NCBI RefSeq assembly: GCF_010389155.1
Contig: NC_057766.1
Location: 37,147,516 to 37,211,515 of the forward strand
Length of the DNA: 64,000 nt
Source of the DNA: Erigeron canadensis
Taxonomy: Eukaryota > Streptophyta > Magnoliopsida > Asterales > Asteraceae
Direction of reading: 5' to 3'
The position numbers and the translations under genes are program-made. Positions 23,913 through 37,348 of the stretch are shown here, piece after piece (positions within the stretch are counted from its first letter, which is position 1; each line of letters begins with the position of its first letter). The notes under the pieces were generated by a model. It was not told the origin of the DNA and ran no database searches. It saw only the letters and a list, made by a program, of their open reading frames with translations.

Positions 23913-26900
23913 TCACCTAGAAATATCATAGTCAGTGTACCCAAGCTGTTGCTCCATTTCCCAGCTCAACTTTGAAGCTACTCTTTCATGACAAGGCACG
24001 TATTCCTACAATTGGTCAATCAAAACAAGGTATAAACAATAGACTTAAAAGTATTTAGTTTGACTTAGAGAGTCAAAGGTCTTTACCTCCAGTTTCCGAA
24101 CCAAAGCCTTAGCCGTTGGAGCCAACACAAGAATGTGACGAGCACTCGGGCTGATGAATTCTTCCTCAACTGCTTTATCGATGAATGAAAGTAACGAGTT
24201 GTAGTATCCATCCACATTCAACAAACCAACCTGCATGATTTAAGATTAGATTCACTACCTTTTTTGTGTGTTAATTATTGGTACTTTTAGTTCGGAATGA
24301 AAGAAAAAGATGTATGTAGTTACCGGCTTATCATGGATGCCTAGTTGAGCCCATGTTATCACTTCAAGCAGCTCTTCAAGGGTGCCATATCCACCTGCAT
24401 TTCATCATACAAATTATAGTTCCTTTCAAACTTAATTTGCCATAATTTCCCATTTCCTAAATGATAATAAATTTATAAAATTTTGATTTTTGAAGCCAAT
24501 AATCCAAAATCAGTTTCTGTTTGCAGATAATGGAGAATTAGAGACATTGCCATAGATGGTAAGTTAAATAAGACTGAAATCTTACACATTTTGGTCAAGA
24601 GTCACCGCAATATAACTATATTAATTGCCTTAAATGGGATCAGAGCAGTGATCGTACATTTTCACAGAAAGTAAGAAATGCTGAAAAACTTAAGCTACAG
24701 TATCAAACAAATAAAGTTTGACACAAGGCTTAATCATCAAGATGTGTTTCTACAATAAAGCTTACTCAAGAGTCTAAGACAATCACTTTCAGAGCACTAC
24801 ACTTATACAATTTGTTGATACGATCACAAAAAATACAGATAAGAAATAATGAATTTTATCAAGGGTCTACAGTCTACTAAGAAATAATGATCTTTTGTAA
24901 CCTCTGTTGAGCTTTTACGTTGTCGTTTCGTGTTTTTTTTAGATATCGTATTTGTAATTTGTACTTATTAATATCATCAAGTATTTTGCTTGATGATTTT
25001 TACTTTATAATATAATGCCGTTAAAATAATAATAATAATAATAATAATGATCTTTATGGTAATCATAAAGTCAAAAGCACAACTTGACTTGTGTTTCTGC
25101 AAAAAGCAGATGTAGCTTCTGCATACATAATACGGAGTAGTACCTTTGTGATAGGCAAAACCAAGAACTCTTAACTTTATCTTATTTTCGGATAATTCAA
25201 ATAGACCTTTCTTTAATACCCAGAATCATATCTCTTGATAGTAAACTCTAGTGAGTAGTGAGTGAACATGAATCACGAAGTCCTATTTCTTTATCTAAGG
25301 AAAAGTCAAAGTCTAACAATTTGGCAAGTCTTGGCGCTTCCCACTTTACTTATTTGCTCATTATATCATATATAGGTTTATACGGATTATTTATTCATTT
25401 CTATATTTGTATGTAATATAATACGGAAAATGCTAAACAATATTAAAAGATTATTTATTCATTTCTATATTTGTATGTAATATAATACGGAAAATGCTAA
25501 ACAATATTAAAAGATTATTTATTCATTTCTATATTTGTATGTAATATAATACGGAAAATGCTATTCATTTCTATATTTAGGGCTTCATTTAACGTGCATA
25601 AAAAGAATGTACATTTCCATATTAAAACCTCGCCTCCTGAATTTTATGGTAAGTGTACAACTAATTAATACAGCTTAACGAAAACCCTTTGGACTTCGTT
25701 TAGCAAAACCCATATAATATAGGTACTGTTTTAAGAATCTGAAAATGCTGAACTGTATAATAAGATAAAGGTTTTTCGCTAAGTTTACTTTGGTGGAGGC
25801 TTAATGGAATCAAGAAAATTGCCAACAAGACCTTCATTATTTTTTTCTTCATTTTAGTTTAGACGGAAATGATCCATACAGTTAACTGGACACAATTTGT
25901 TACAGTGTAACATAAACCCACTTGCAGTAAATAATTTGAATGTACATTTATTAAAAAGAACACGCGATTTCTTATTGTGTACTATTTCACGCTGCTAGCA
26001 GCACGGATAATCTCCCCATAGCCTAATGAACATTACATTGTTTTAATCTCATTTTTGATTCATTTATTTCATGCCCTGTACATCCCTACAAATATATAAA
26101 TATTTTTAAAATAACAGCCTCTATTTTGTCCATATTTAAATTTGGTGGTCCTCCTTTTCCCCCCACCATAAGTAATTCTATTTTTTCCTTTTACATCACT
26201 TATAAAGTTGTTAAAAACCAACTCAACAAACATAAAAAGTTAAAGAACAATACAAAGTAAAAGATTAATTTGAGATGCATTTAAATGAAAAAAGTAGACA
26301 AATATAATCAAGGCACCTGGCATCTCTTTTAACCTCATGAATAAATTGCCTATGAGATTCTAGTGAAAGAATAATTAACATTTTGCAGAGTTTATACTAA
26401 CCTGGTAAAGCAATAAAAGCATCAGAATGCTTTGCCATTTCTGCTTTCCTTTGGTGCATATCTGCCACTGCTTTCACTTCTCCTACAGTTTGACCAGTTA
26501 ACTGCAAACATAAATACATAATAAATCAAATGAAAAAATATATATATATAATATAATAAAATAAAAAAATATATACATACACGAGTATAATATAAAGACA
26601 AGTGTGAATTATGATGAAATGTTAAGCAGTAAGTAATTCAATAATGTGCGGTTACAGAAATGGTGGACTTTGAATTGCTATCTTTTACAGAGTCAGCATT
26701 TTCCAGTGTTTGCAGTACACATACTCATACATATACATACAGAAATATATTTGTATGGTGTATGCATATTCAGAAAATGCCAAGTAAGAAAGGTACAAGA
26801 GGTTAACTGTGTAGGCTGAAAATATCAGAAAAAACATGACACCACAAAAGGAAAAAAGATATATCTCATATAAAAGCAAAAAGAAAAGACATACTATACC

Positions 26901-28655
26901 AAACCTGCCCCATTAAATTACAAACAATAATGTTTAAGAACATAACCCACTGTTCTTTTTTTTATTTTGAATAAAGTATCATTAGAATTAATCACCATGC
27001 TTATGTTTCTTTAGTCTCATGAACACTTTATTACCTCTTGTGCATTCATTAGATTAAGAAAAAAACAATATCTATCCTTTATTAACAGTCCTAACATTTT
27101 CAAGTTTTTTAATTTTACATACGCAATCAAACTCATTTACCACTAACATTATACGAATTACGGATCATTATCTCATTATTCGTAAAATAATATCTATCCT
27201 TTTTTAAAATAATAAAGAAGGTTAAATGACCATCCTTCAAACCTTATGGGAGAATAAATTGGCTTTATTATAGTGGCTACATATACATAAGACTGATCAT
27301 TTATGTAATTTAAAATTATGGAAAGTTTAAACACTTTTTTAGTGATATAGAGACATACCTCTCGAGGCATGAGAGTCTTGGGAATGACCCTGCAACAGAA
27401 GAGAGACAATAACATGACAAAAAGTTAGTTTTAATCATATAATTTCCCAACAACCAAACATACTTATTCTGTTCCTTAATCATCCCCTTTGTTAATCTTT
27501 CAAATAATATTTACTATTTTAGTACTCTTTATATCAAGGTCATAAAATAGTAAGATTCTTTTTTTTTTTTAATAACATTTACAGTAATAAAATAGAACTA
27601 TGACTAAGATAACGAGCCTTGAACCCACGACCTGCATATTACATATACCGCGGAACTAGAAGCTCATTGGTAATTAACATAATAAGAATTTGATATATAA
27701 CACATTACTTCTTTTTGATTACCCAATAACATGGCGACCACCATCATGAACAGCTTGTGAGACCAGTCCCATTAAGCCAATGCTACCTCCTCCATACACC
27801 AGATCAATGTTTCTTGAAACCTACAAAAAACATTATTCAGCGAAATGCTTATAATCCCTCCTTTTTTTCTTTTTTTTTTTAACAACAAATATAAGTCTGC
27901 TTTTTTTGGTGTGTCATAAAGTTGGATACTTTAATATGTGGTTCACTTAAACAACATTTTTCACAATTTCTATTAACATGGGGTCAGAGTTTTCGCGCCC
28001 ATATACCTATTTTGTAGAATATTAGTACATTACAGTATTGCATAACGTACATAAATATATGTAATCATTTGAGAGTATCTCATCAATACAAATCTGGTGA
28101 GCATCACACTTGATGTTGAGCGATCAGCGAGTGAGAGAGAGTAAAGAATTCAGGATATATATTGATTAATGTACATGCAAAGACAGAAATTTGCAATAAA
28201 GCCAAAAACCCAACAATCTTTGAACCTTTTTCTTCATAATTAATGATAATCACATGACAATGAATCTTGGAAAGAAAACACATTCTTGTTGTTTGTTTTT
28301 AACAAAACCACATTGAGGAACAAACAAATAAGAAATGAAATTCTTGAAAAAGAACACTTTTTACTGTTGATTTACAAAAACCAGAAACACCCCTTTAACA
28401 TTTAATCAACAAACAGAGGAACTATAACAAATTTTTTTTTAACAAATATAAGAAACCTATTTTAAAAACAAATTAAGGAAAAAAATTGAAAATCTCCCCC
28501 AAAAAATAATAAACAATAAAGTAATATATATATACCAATTCTTTGCCAAGCTCAATAGCAGCATCTTGATAGCTGCTTTTCTTGCCTTGGCTACTACCAC
28601 AAAAAACACAAATCCTTTTGAACTTTGATACCTTCATTTCACTATCTATTTCCAT
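23913..28655 (-). CDS. LOG: Cytokinin riboside 5'-monophosphate phosphoribohydrolase (LOG family)
   Basis: Seven exons on the minus strand (28536-28655, 27723-27820, 27359-27389, 26402-26501, 24324-24394, 24087-24230, 23913-24005) join in frame to 218 residues, the normal LOG length. The enzyme releases free cytokinin base and ribose 5-phosphate from cytokinin nucleotides in the cytosol, the direct activation step. Visible motifs are [20 protein letters not shown] (nucleotide-binding start), [13 protein letters not shown] (about 47-59), PKTLMPRE (76-83), MHQRKAEM with catalytic Arg/Lys near 101-102, and PGGYGTLEE with Glu near 124. It ends GYTDYDISR. The first ATG (MEIDSEMK) is used; a second Met at residue 7 is possible. 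Intron 4 is 2 kb and carries a 64-bp tandem repeat. No damage is seen. The exact LOG paralogue is not assigned. Confidence 0.95.
25385..25583. repeat. 64-bp tandem repeat, nearly three units, in LOG intron 4
   Basis: The unit GATTATTTATTCATTTCTAT... starts at 25385, 25449 and 25513. The units look identical, and the third is cut short after GAAAATGCT with a short partial copy following. It lies entirely in the intron. Identity between units suggests a recent expansion. Confidence 0.85.
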
Positions 28656-29426
28656 TTCTACTTATGTCTCTATCTATATATCCTCTCTTTCCTAGCTAGC
28701 TTTTTCTAGGAAAAATAGTTGGTTGTTTGCTAATAAAGATTAGAAAACAATCAACTTAATTTGAGAATATGTTCTGTTTTTCAAAAATGGGTGTGACAGA
28801 AAATGAGCTAAGCTATGTATGCTATGGGATTAGTATAAGATGACAAACATTTTTTTTTTTTGAAGGGTTGGGGAAGATTGTGTGTATTCTCTTTTTGGTC
28901 CTTTTTGGCTTGACCACTCCTCAACCGTGCTTATATTTATAAAAGGTTTTTGGCACGTGAGTGGCCTCTTATTCCATACCCAAGCTAGCACGTGTGAGGG
29001 CCATACCATTATTTTCAAGAAAATTATACTTCTATAAACTCAACTAAAATACACATTCATTTTGTAAAATACACATCTTTTTGAAGAAAGTTGAGATTTT
29101 TAGATCCCGCAAAAAAAAAAAAAAAAAAAAGGATTTTTCTGTGCATTTTCCTGAAATTATAGATGGGCATATGAAAAACCAATGTTACTAAAGTTAAATT
29201 GATCTTCAAATAAAAGATACTTATTTTCCAAACATATTTGATTGATACCAACAAATATTGGTTTGTTAAAAATAAAGAGAAAGAACATATTTTTTTTGTA
29301 ACATCGCAAAATATTACCTATAGATAATCCATGTGTTAGGCATAGTAGGAGACGATTAACTCAACTTCTTGGAAGTATGGAAACTTTTAAAGTCAAACAG
29401 TTTAAGGATCCACTAAGCTCAGTCTC
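28656..29426. promoter_or_regulatory. LOG upstream region
   Basis: Probable promoter and 5' UTR of the minus-strand LOG gene. A C/T-rich tract and TATATA runs (28670-28690 as read) lie just upstream of the start, and a G-box-like CACGTG variant occurs near 28955-28995 (GGCACGTGAG, GCACGTGTGA). The motif assignments are suggestive only. Confidence 0.35.
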
Positions 29427-29737
29427 AGACCATTCGTAACCATTCACCCTTTTCACATACACTTTTTTTTGAAACGTCACTTTCACATTCTCACCTCTTT
29501 CACCTTCTATGTTTCCCTTTAACCATTCACCTACCAATTTAATACCCTATTATACACAATCAAAATAGAACAAATAATTTAAAATAAAGATATGACCCAC
29601 TCATCCACTTTTTACTTTGGTGAAACCATTCACCTATTTATCTTCACCTTTATGTTTCGCCTATATGCCTTAAAAGTTCACCTCTAATGTAAGCTCATTT
29701 CACCTAGCTTTCACCTAGGCCTTACAAATGGTCATAG
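29427..29737. mobile_element. Probable MITE with GACCATTYGTAA ends
   Basis: The left end GACCATTCGTAACCATTCAC and the right end TTACAAATGGTC are inverted copies. The interior is C/T-rich with repeated TTCACCT blocks and no ORF. No clear target duplication is visible. The same end motif occurs at about 20817, so these may be one family. Confidence 0.5.
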
Positions 29738-30194
29738 AGCTTTGTCTGTCCGACCGACGACACAACCTTATATAAGATTATTTGGTAGATTACATTTTTT
29801 TTCATAATAAATACATCTAACCACACACGTACATACAAAACAAATAGGAAGAAAAAAGAAAATAAAATGTCAAAAACGCTAACATCAACCTTGGAACGCC
29901 AAATCCAAAGCCGAGGTCGTCATTGAATAATAATGGGGTGTAGAGGCAATTAGAGTCATAGGCGATGCAAAGCCCCAAACCCAATGCTCAAAGGTCCATT
30001 GCCCATATATATGTAGCCTCTTTTAGGTTTATAGTTACACAGACGTAGTAATTGGATTATATTAGTTTTGCAAATACACTTATGACGAGTACAAGTTTAA
30101 CTTCATTATGCTTCCGGCCGGTTTGATCCATAATCTATATTCGCATATACTTTATGATGTTTACGTACACACACATTACTACATACATTATTTA
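29738..30194. other. Intergenic DNA, nothing recognised
   Basis: No gene or repeat with recognisable ends was found in this short AT-rich stretch. Confidence 0.4.
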
Positions 30195-30372
30195 CTTTTG
30201 TCAATGGGGTTGGTGGCTCATTGGTAAGGTCTTTAACTTTGGGAGCTAGATCCAACTGGGTTCGAGTCCCTTCTCACATTTGTGGGGATAGATTAATACG
30301 AGTTTTTCAAAAGTTTTGATTTCCAGGCATACGTGTAATTTATGAGTAAAATAGAATGTGGTTAAAAAAAAA
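30195..30372 (+). mobile_element. tRNA-derived SINE
   Basis: It has an internal RNA polymerase III promoter: box A-like TGGCTCATTGGT (30214-30225) and a perfect B box GGTTCGAGTCC (30259-30269), about 34 bases apart. It ends in an A-tract. The 8 bases ATTATTTA occur on both sides (30187-30194 and 30372-30379), a plausible target duplication, though this is low-complexity sequence. No cloverleaf acceptor stem can be drawn, so it is not a functional tRNA gene. Confidence 0.65.
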
Positions 30373-30379
30373 TTATTTA

Positions 30380-32371
30380 ATTACTTCTAGAATTTTTGCA
30401 GAAGTCTTTCTAAAAGTGATCTTTCGTTGTTCTAAAAGTGGTATTTGTACCCTTTAATAGTGGTATGACTGTTAAATCCCGTCTTTTCGTATCTCGGCCA
30501 TGGTGATATTGAGCATTATTATTGTTTGTGTTGTATAGTTGTTTGTTGGAATTTTAAGAATTCAGTATACTTTCATACATACAAGCATTAAATTCATGTG
30601 TTGTTTTAGAAGTGTACCTTTTGTCCAAGTTGTCACTGACTGTAGTGTCCACCAGGAGGGGCCGAATTCCTTCTAACGTTAGGGGCCAGAGTTCATTTCG
30701 TTGATAGTATAAGATTATCGAATGGAATACAAATGTACAACTCACAAATAGCCGGTAAGACACACACGACTTTTCCTAAAAGTCAAGCTTTAAAATTGTC
30801 CATGGTCTTATTCATCTCCAATGTGCATATATGTATGGAATAAATAAAGATTCAATAATAAAGATAGATGGGGTGGTTTCTTGACTACGTTTTGCTTTCC
30901 AAGGGCAGGGCTTCGACTCCGATTACCCTATCCTAAGCTAAACTCAAGATCTGCTTTAAATTTGTTTGCCATATTTTTATTAAGTTATCTATTGTTTGGA
31001 ACTTTTTAAAAAACATATTATTTAAAATTAACGTCATTATACACTAGTTATATGTATTGGAGATTCGAGTCTATGTTCTTTCCCTTTTTCTTTTTTTTTT
31101 TTATTCGTGTTTATTTTTTAAACCAATATCTCAATTTGTTATCCCCAGCCAAAGGCTTCGTATAACACTAGTTTATTATATAGAAAACATTTTTGCTCAT
31201 GTGAATGTAAATTTATTTAATGAGTGCTGTGAATGTTATTTTCTTTTTAAAGGGTGTGTGAATGTTATCCACGGGTATTTTGAGTGGCATAGGTATTTTT
31301 TGATAATAAGACCAATACATTAGCCTACACTTTTTCAATCTTTGAAATGATTTTTACATTATCTCTCAATCTAACAGCCCATACGTGATTACTGCGGAAA
31401 TTTTAAAAAGGTTCTCCATTCTTCAAGCTCAATTTGTTATTCCACCTCTAATATAGCTTTTACTTTTTAGGTTTTTTGAACTTTAAATCTTAACATGTTG
31501 ATGATATGAAACACATTCTAGGTTTGAACCTTAAAACCCGCTATTTACTTTGTATGCTTATCAATTAGGCCTCAAAAATTGGTTTTACCTAAATCACTCA
31601 AAATACTTAAGTCGGCGCTGGATGATGTGAAGTTGATATGACAAGTTTCATTTAACGTTATGGTGTTGTTTTTTGTTACCAATCCTTCGAGTTCACCACC
31701 CTATCATTTTGTTCTAACAATACTATATTACTACCATGACATATGTAATCCAAGATTTACTTTTCTTTATTCCATTTCATTCATTGATTTGAACAACAAT
31801 GTTATTCTAACGGTTAGTAAGGATTTTAATTGGATGAAGTTATATTCAATGTCATTAACTGAAATTATCAAAATGTTGTTTGAAAACATGTCCCCGCATG
31901 GCTAGTTTCTGTATTTTAAAAGGATGCACATGCACTCTAATACATATATATTTAATATTAATACATCAAAGATTAAAATAATTTTCCTTGTTATTTTAAA
32001 CAAAGGGAAAGGTCAAAAATGGACATAGTGAAATGGGCGATTTCTTAAATATGTGCATGCGCATATATACATATATATGTACTAATTTTATGGGCACAAG
32101 GTTAAATAGTGGAGCAGGTAGCCATCGCTACTACATAGAGTATGGTGCATATTGCCGGCTTCTTGTGTGTATGTTTTCCTTTCCAAGATTTCTGATTAAT
32201 TTAATATTGAGTTGTTTAAAAAACATTCTTTTAGCAGTCATATACATTTTGGATCATGGAATCAATGGAGATGATCGGATAAAAAGTTATAGCACTTTAC
32301 TATGAGTCGATCTTAAAACTCTTTTAGTATATGTTTTATATATAGTGTTAATATGTTTTTATAAGGAAATA
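30380..32371. other. Intergenic DNA, nothing recognised
   Basis: AT-rich stretch with several short ORFs of random composition (for example 31057-31323 and 31660-31905 on the plus strand). None has neighbouring exons or a recognisable domain. Confidence 0.45.
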
Positions 32372-32602
32372 CTAGCACGGTACTTGCGCAATGTGACGGT
32401 TATCATGGTGGTGACAGTGTGGTGGTGGAAGACGACTGTTGGTGATGAAGGCGATGTCAAGTGATGTAGGTTATTGATGTAAAAGTAATTGATTTAAAAG
32501 ATAAAATATTGATACTGTAATTTAATTATTAAGAGTATTTTAAACAATTTCTAATGTAACTTTTAACAAGAGCTATTATTTTTATAAGATAATATCGATA
32601 GA
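32372..32602 (-). mobile_element. Non-autonomous Helitron, family A copy 3
   Basis: On the minus strand it starts TCTATCGATATTATCTTATA after a host A and ends GTACCGTGCTAG before a host T. The GC-rich 3' third and AT-rich body resemble the other family members, but divergence is higher and the GCGCGGG block has become GCGCAAG. No coding capacity. Confidence 0.65.
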
Positions 32603-33900
32603 TGAAGCTTAAATAATACTCGTATTTATTAAGTTATAGACAATTTTAAGTAAAAAAGTTTAAAAGTTCAAATCTTATTAATTATGTTTTAGAAAAAAAA
32701 AAAAAAAAAGGTAATTGTTTTATCTTGGTATATACAAAAAATGATTTTAAATAACAACTTAACCTTTGGTTTGTCTCTTATTAATCGTTTTACTTTTTTA
32801 TGTTCCAGTTATTATAAGGATTTACACCAATGAGGCTTTGTTTAGGATTATATAATTAGTTACAAACATAGAAATGTGTTCATTCATTTGTGTTTACTTA
32901 ATATGTGACTGTTCATAGAACCATAAGTTAACTATTGGTAACCGATTTGATCGGTCAAAAATGATAACGTGACTCCTATGCGGTATTCAGCATCTAACGT
33001 GACCCTCAAATTTTCCTATTTTAAAAGTCTGAGGATTAAAATGACATAAAAAGACAGTTTGGATGGTAAAATTAGAAGATAAATGCAGAAATTAGGCTGT
33101 TATATATGTAAAGATTATTAGAAGAAAAAATTGATGGTATTGGGACTACTGGCTTATCAAATTTGGACACTGATCTACCTTTCCTTGAACTGTACAGAGG
33201 ACACAGTTGCTCTATTCATAGGAAACATCTTTTTTATATATTATTCTTCTTCCCCACTTTGCCCATAACCCCCCACTCACCTCACCTCACCTCTCTCATC
33301 AAACCAACCAAACCAAAGCATAATGCTGGACCCAACAGTCCAACACCCCCCATCCTTTCTAAATATTGCTTAATTTCTTTCCTCCAATCACATTACCGTC
33401 TTGCCTGCCATCTATTTTTCTCTATTCTATCTTTGGGCTAGTAGCAACTGAATGAACTGTCCATATTTTTTAATGGGAAATGATAAACATACCATAGGAA
33501 ATAATAGATGTATCATAATGTACAAGTTTCACAGTATCCTGTACAAATATGCTATGTACAGTTGTGGTAGATTTATTGATTATTGTGGTACGAATATCAA
33601 CTCTTTTTTTTTAATTGGATAATAAAATATATACCTAATTCATATGCCCAAAGATAGACATAATTCATACATCACATGATACATGTTTTTCATTAATTCT
33701 CTTTCATTGTCTCTTTCATTATCTCTATCTTTAATGTAAATTTCATTATATTTTTTCCTTAGTTTTATCTCTTGGTTTTTGTAAATACCATATATCATTT
33801 TGTTATTGAATGGAACTTTAAATTAATGAATTAGAAAAATATGTAATTATCAAAAATAAATATTTTTATTGTAGAATAATGTACTATTCATTTGGAACGT
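32603..33900. other. Intergenic DNA, nothing recognised
   Basis: AT-rich. A short C-rich zone at 33240-33360 (CCCCACTCACCTCACCTC) gives an ORF of low-complexity composition that is not credible as a gene. Confidence 0.4.
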
Positions 33901-33901
33901 A

Positions 33902-34134
33902 CTAGATTAGTGACCACACGTTGCAGCGGTAAAAATAGACAACGTTTGAGGTGTTATGACAACGTTCGAGGTGGGATGAGAAGGGGGGTTGAATTATGAG
34001 TTAGAGTTTTTCCTATGTGTTTTTGTGTGAGGGAAAGATAAAGATGTATTAAAATAGAGGGTAAAAATAGAGATATCAGTTTCTTAAAAGTTTAAGAAGG
34101 GGAGTTAGTTTGTTTTATAAGAGGGTAAAATAGA
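33902..34134 (-). mobile_element. Non-autonomous Helitron, separate family
   Basis: On the minus strand it starts TCTATTTTACCCTCTTATAA after a host A and ends with CGCTGCAACGTGTGGTCACTAATCTAG in short form, CTAG then a host T. The body differs from family A. About 233 bp, non-coding. The call rests on termini and insertion context. Confidence 0.55.
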
Positions 34135-36624
34135 TGTAATGGTTCGCACTACACCAAAAAGGTTAAGTAATCACTCACAAATAACACAATACCACACCAT
34201 ATTCATACTAATCATACTGAAAATTGAATTTACAATAAATCACAGAGACAAGTGAGTATGAGGCTGTTATGCACCCAAGTTGAGTGAAAAATCTCTTCCA
34301 TACCAATATTTTAATATTTTACATTTTAATATTTTGAATAAATATTTGGTCCCCCATGATTTTTATGGTTTAAAAAAAGGTATGTAAGGGGTTTTTCACC
34401 CAACTTAAGTGTCTAACAGCCTCATATTCTCTTCCCCTCATTCATAATATTCTATCATACCGTAACAACCAATAAGAAAAATCCAAAGAGCTTCGTCTCA
34501 TTTCCAGCATTGCTGAAACTACCTTGCCCCTAACGACGATGCATGGAAAGACACAGATTGGGTAGGGGTCGATGCCAAATTCCAACACCGTTGGTTGCGA
34601 CACTAGATTCCGGGCGTTGTAGTCCTTGACAACGCCGGATGTCGTTAGCCATTGCAAATGCGGATATTATGGTTTGGGTTATATGGTTTGGCCCATACTT
34701 AAAACGTGATCCATCCTTCATAAAACTCAAATTTGCTGGATGATGTTCCTACTTTAATCAAAAACATCAAATTTGTATAACTTTTGGCTTCACACCAATT
34801 GTTTCTCTCAATTTTCAATGTGTAACAGCAAATTCACACAAATATTGTTTCAGTTCTTCTATACAATATTTTCTATACGTGGTATATATATATATATTAT
34901 ATGTATATTAGTTTATAAATTTGGTCGTTATACAACTTGTAAATGGTTAAAAGTTAAAAATAAAACCTAGCTATATGACGCAAATGATCGGTCATTGGGA
35001 TATACATTAAAGTGAAAGTCTTGAATACATTTTTTTAACACAACATATGATGTAATATTGGACATGCTAATATGCTATGGCACTATGTGACGCAATCATG
35101 TCAAATACTTCATCCACTCTAAAATAATTATCCTTTACATAAAAATACATGTTTAAAAGTTATAATTTTTTGATGTTACCTTTTTTTAATCTTCTTCAAA
35201 TTAACCATAGCGTTATCCTTTCATCATTTATTCTGTACTTCTTTAATTATTGTAATAGAGTATCAATTCTCATTTAGAGACAACATGGAAAATTAGATCA
35301 TTTAGAATAGGATAGTATAGTAGTTAAATTAAAATATATACTCGGTATAGTACAAGATATAAATAAAATCATTTTATATTTTGTTCAAACATCTCAAATC
35401 CCCAGATTGGCCTTTCTGTTCCTGCTATACACTTATTTTATTTATTTATCTACCATTAATAAACTTGTTGCTTATGTAATAATAATTAAATGAACAAATA
35501 TAGACATCAAATGGGGAAGTGAGCATTGAATTATATATACTGGTTTTTTTTCTTCAGCATGCTTGCATGCGGGTTCATTACTCCCATGTTTTCTTGTGTT
35601 TATTACAATAATGATACTAGTATTTTTGAGAACTCAAAGAACAGTTTTTGCTTTTACCCAAGTAACCTTAAGTTTTGTTATTTTAATTATGAAATTTTAA
35701 CTGTGGTTTTAATATAAACATAGACCTATATATATATATGATCTTACCAAGAGATCGATATAGACAACATGTCGAAGTTGTTGGTCATCATATCTTTCGT
35801 GTTTGTTTTTCGTTTCAGTTATTGTGTGGCTAATTAATGTTATGTTGATTAGAAAATCCGTGAGCTTATATACAATTAAGTTTGGTAAATGGTTTATAGG
35901 TGATTTATTATTTGACATTGCACACTAGAGTCTTTCCAAGGCTTTCTTACTTTCCCTCAAACATGTCATGTACCCTACACTTTTTGGGTCATTTTTATAG
36001 ACCAATCAAACTTGGTTTTGTGATTGATACAAAACTTTTGGTGAGTGAGATGTCACTAAAAGACACTACATTACCATGATAGGTGCCATTCCACACATCT
36101 TTGACAAATAGAGAGTCTAAACAGCTTTTATTGTAGATAATACTGAAAAGAGAAGCCATTTAATTAGCTAGCTAGAAAGCCCACTACTCAATAAAGGACT
36201 ACATGCATTTTTCTTTTAAGACCATATATATATAAGTTTCACCATATACCTAGTGTGTCATGGCATAGACACATATGGAGCTAGTTTACTTGGTAGAAAC
36301 TTATAAATTAGAGAAGACCAAAGTCTAAATCTTGACGTACATAAACATATATGGTTTAGTTTTAGATGTATATTATAAGGGATAATAATGATAGGTGCTT
36401 TGAGACGGTACCCATTTAGGTACAACAAAGAGGAAATTTTTAAAAGTAGTTACAAATTTAACCCTCAAATATTATGAATATTTAAAAATGTCCCCTGATA
36501 ATTAACTTGGCAGTACCCAAACAGCCGCAGTACATGTGTTAACCACATATTATAATTGATGATGTAATATTTAACTGTTAAAAAAATATATAATGTGCCA
36601 TGGCTTTGGATTATACATTACATA
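34135..36624. other. Intergenic DNA, possibly a worn Stowaway-like end
   Basis: No gene is supported. TACTTCATCCACTCTAAAAT near 35107 resembles a degraded Stowaway MITE end, but no partner was found. ORFs at 34442-34730 on the minus strand are slightly GC-richer than their surroundings but not recognisable. Confidence 0.35.
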
Positions 36625-36946
36625 TCTATACTATATTATCTATACTACTTATTAAAGAAAATACCCCCCATGTTGAAAGTTACATGGAGAAATGTCTAAA
36701 ATGTCCTTCCATGTAATATTTTCATCTACCACTCTTAAAATATGTAATATTTTTACTTAGCACTAAAATATTTTTACTTACACTACCCCTTAACATTAAT
36801 GATTAAGTTATACTATCAATCCTTTATTTTTTAAAATATCCCCATTAATAATCTACATCAATCGACGTCTCATCTACCACAAATAGTCGCATCTACCACC
36901 ACATCGTCGCCGTCACGACTACCGTCGCATTGCGCGGGTAATGTGC
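36625..36946 (+). mobile_element. Helitron, family A copy 4, upstream member of a tandem pair
   Basis: Begins TCTATACTATATTATCTATA after a host A; a second possible TC start lies at 36639. It ends with the family block GCATTGCGCGGGTAATGTG and runs straight into the next copy without its own CTAG-T. The GC-rich segment CGTCGCCGTCACGACTACCG is typical of the family. Non-coding. Confidence 0.65.
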
Positions 36947-37220
36947 TATATTATTATAAAAAGAATAGCTCTTTTTATTTTTGGTAATGTTGAAAATATG
37001 TAATATTTTCACTTAACACCCCTTAAAATACTTTCTTATACACTATCCTCTTAACATTAATGATTAAATTACACTGCCAGTCATTTATCATTTAAAATAT
37101 GCCATTAACCTTTTATATCAATTATAGACACAACTCACCGCCGCTCCACCACCAACGGTCGTCCAACCATCACACCGTCACCGCCACGACCATCGCCGCA
37201 TAGCGCGGGTACCGTGCTAG
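36947..37220 (+). mobile_element. Helitron, family A copy 5, downstream member of a tandem pair
   Basis: Nearly identical to the reverse complement of 817-1095 over its whole length, from TATAAAAAGAATA to the end GCGCGGGTACCGTGCTAG, then a host T. It lacks the first few bases (TCTATA) of the family 5' end, because it begins directly at the end of the upstream copy. Non-coding. Confidence 0.7.
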
Positions 37221-37332
37221 TCAGCATTAACATGAAGTGGGAAAGATCCACCAATCCCATTTTCCAAATCCGGCCAACCTATTAATCGAAGGATCGGATC
37301 GGCGTACTTACCTGCAAAAACATACCGTTCAC

Positions 37333-37348
37333 AAAAAAAAAAAAAAAA

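Noticed and set aside
25385..25583. CRISPR-like regular repeat
   Set aside because: Units are directly adjacent without distinct spacers, inside a plant intron.
30204..30275. Possible tRNA gene
   Set aside because: A and B boxes are present but no acceptor or anticodon stem can be formed; fits a SINE.
33163..33441. 92-codon plus-strand ORF
   Set aside because: Low-complexity Pro/Ser/Thr/His sequence from a C-rich tract, no neighbours or domain.
34442..34730. Two overlapping minus-strand ORFs that looked like a retroelement gag scrap
   Set aside because: No zinc knuckle or other motif is visible; too short to support.
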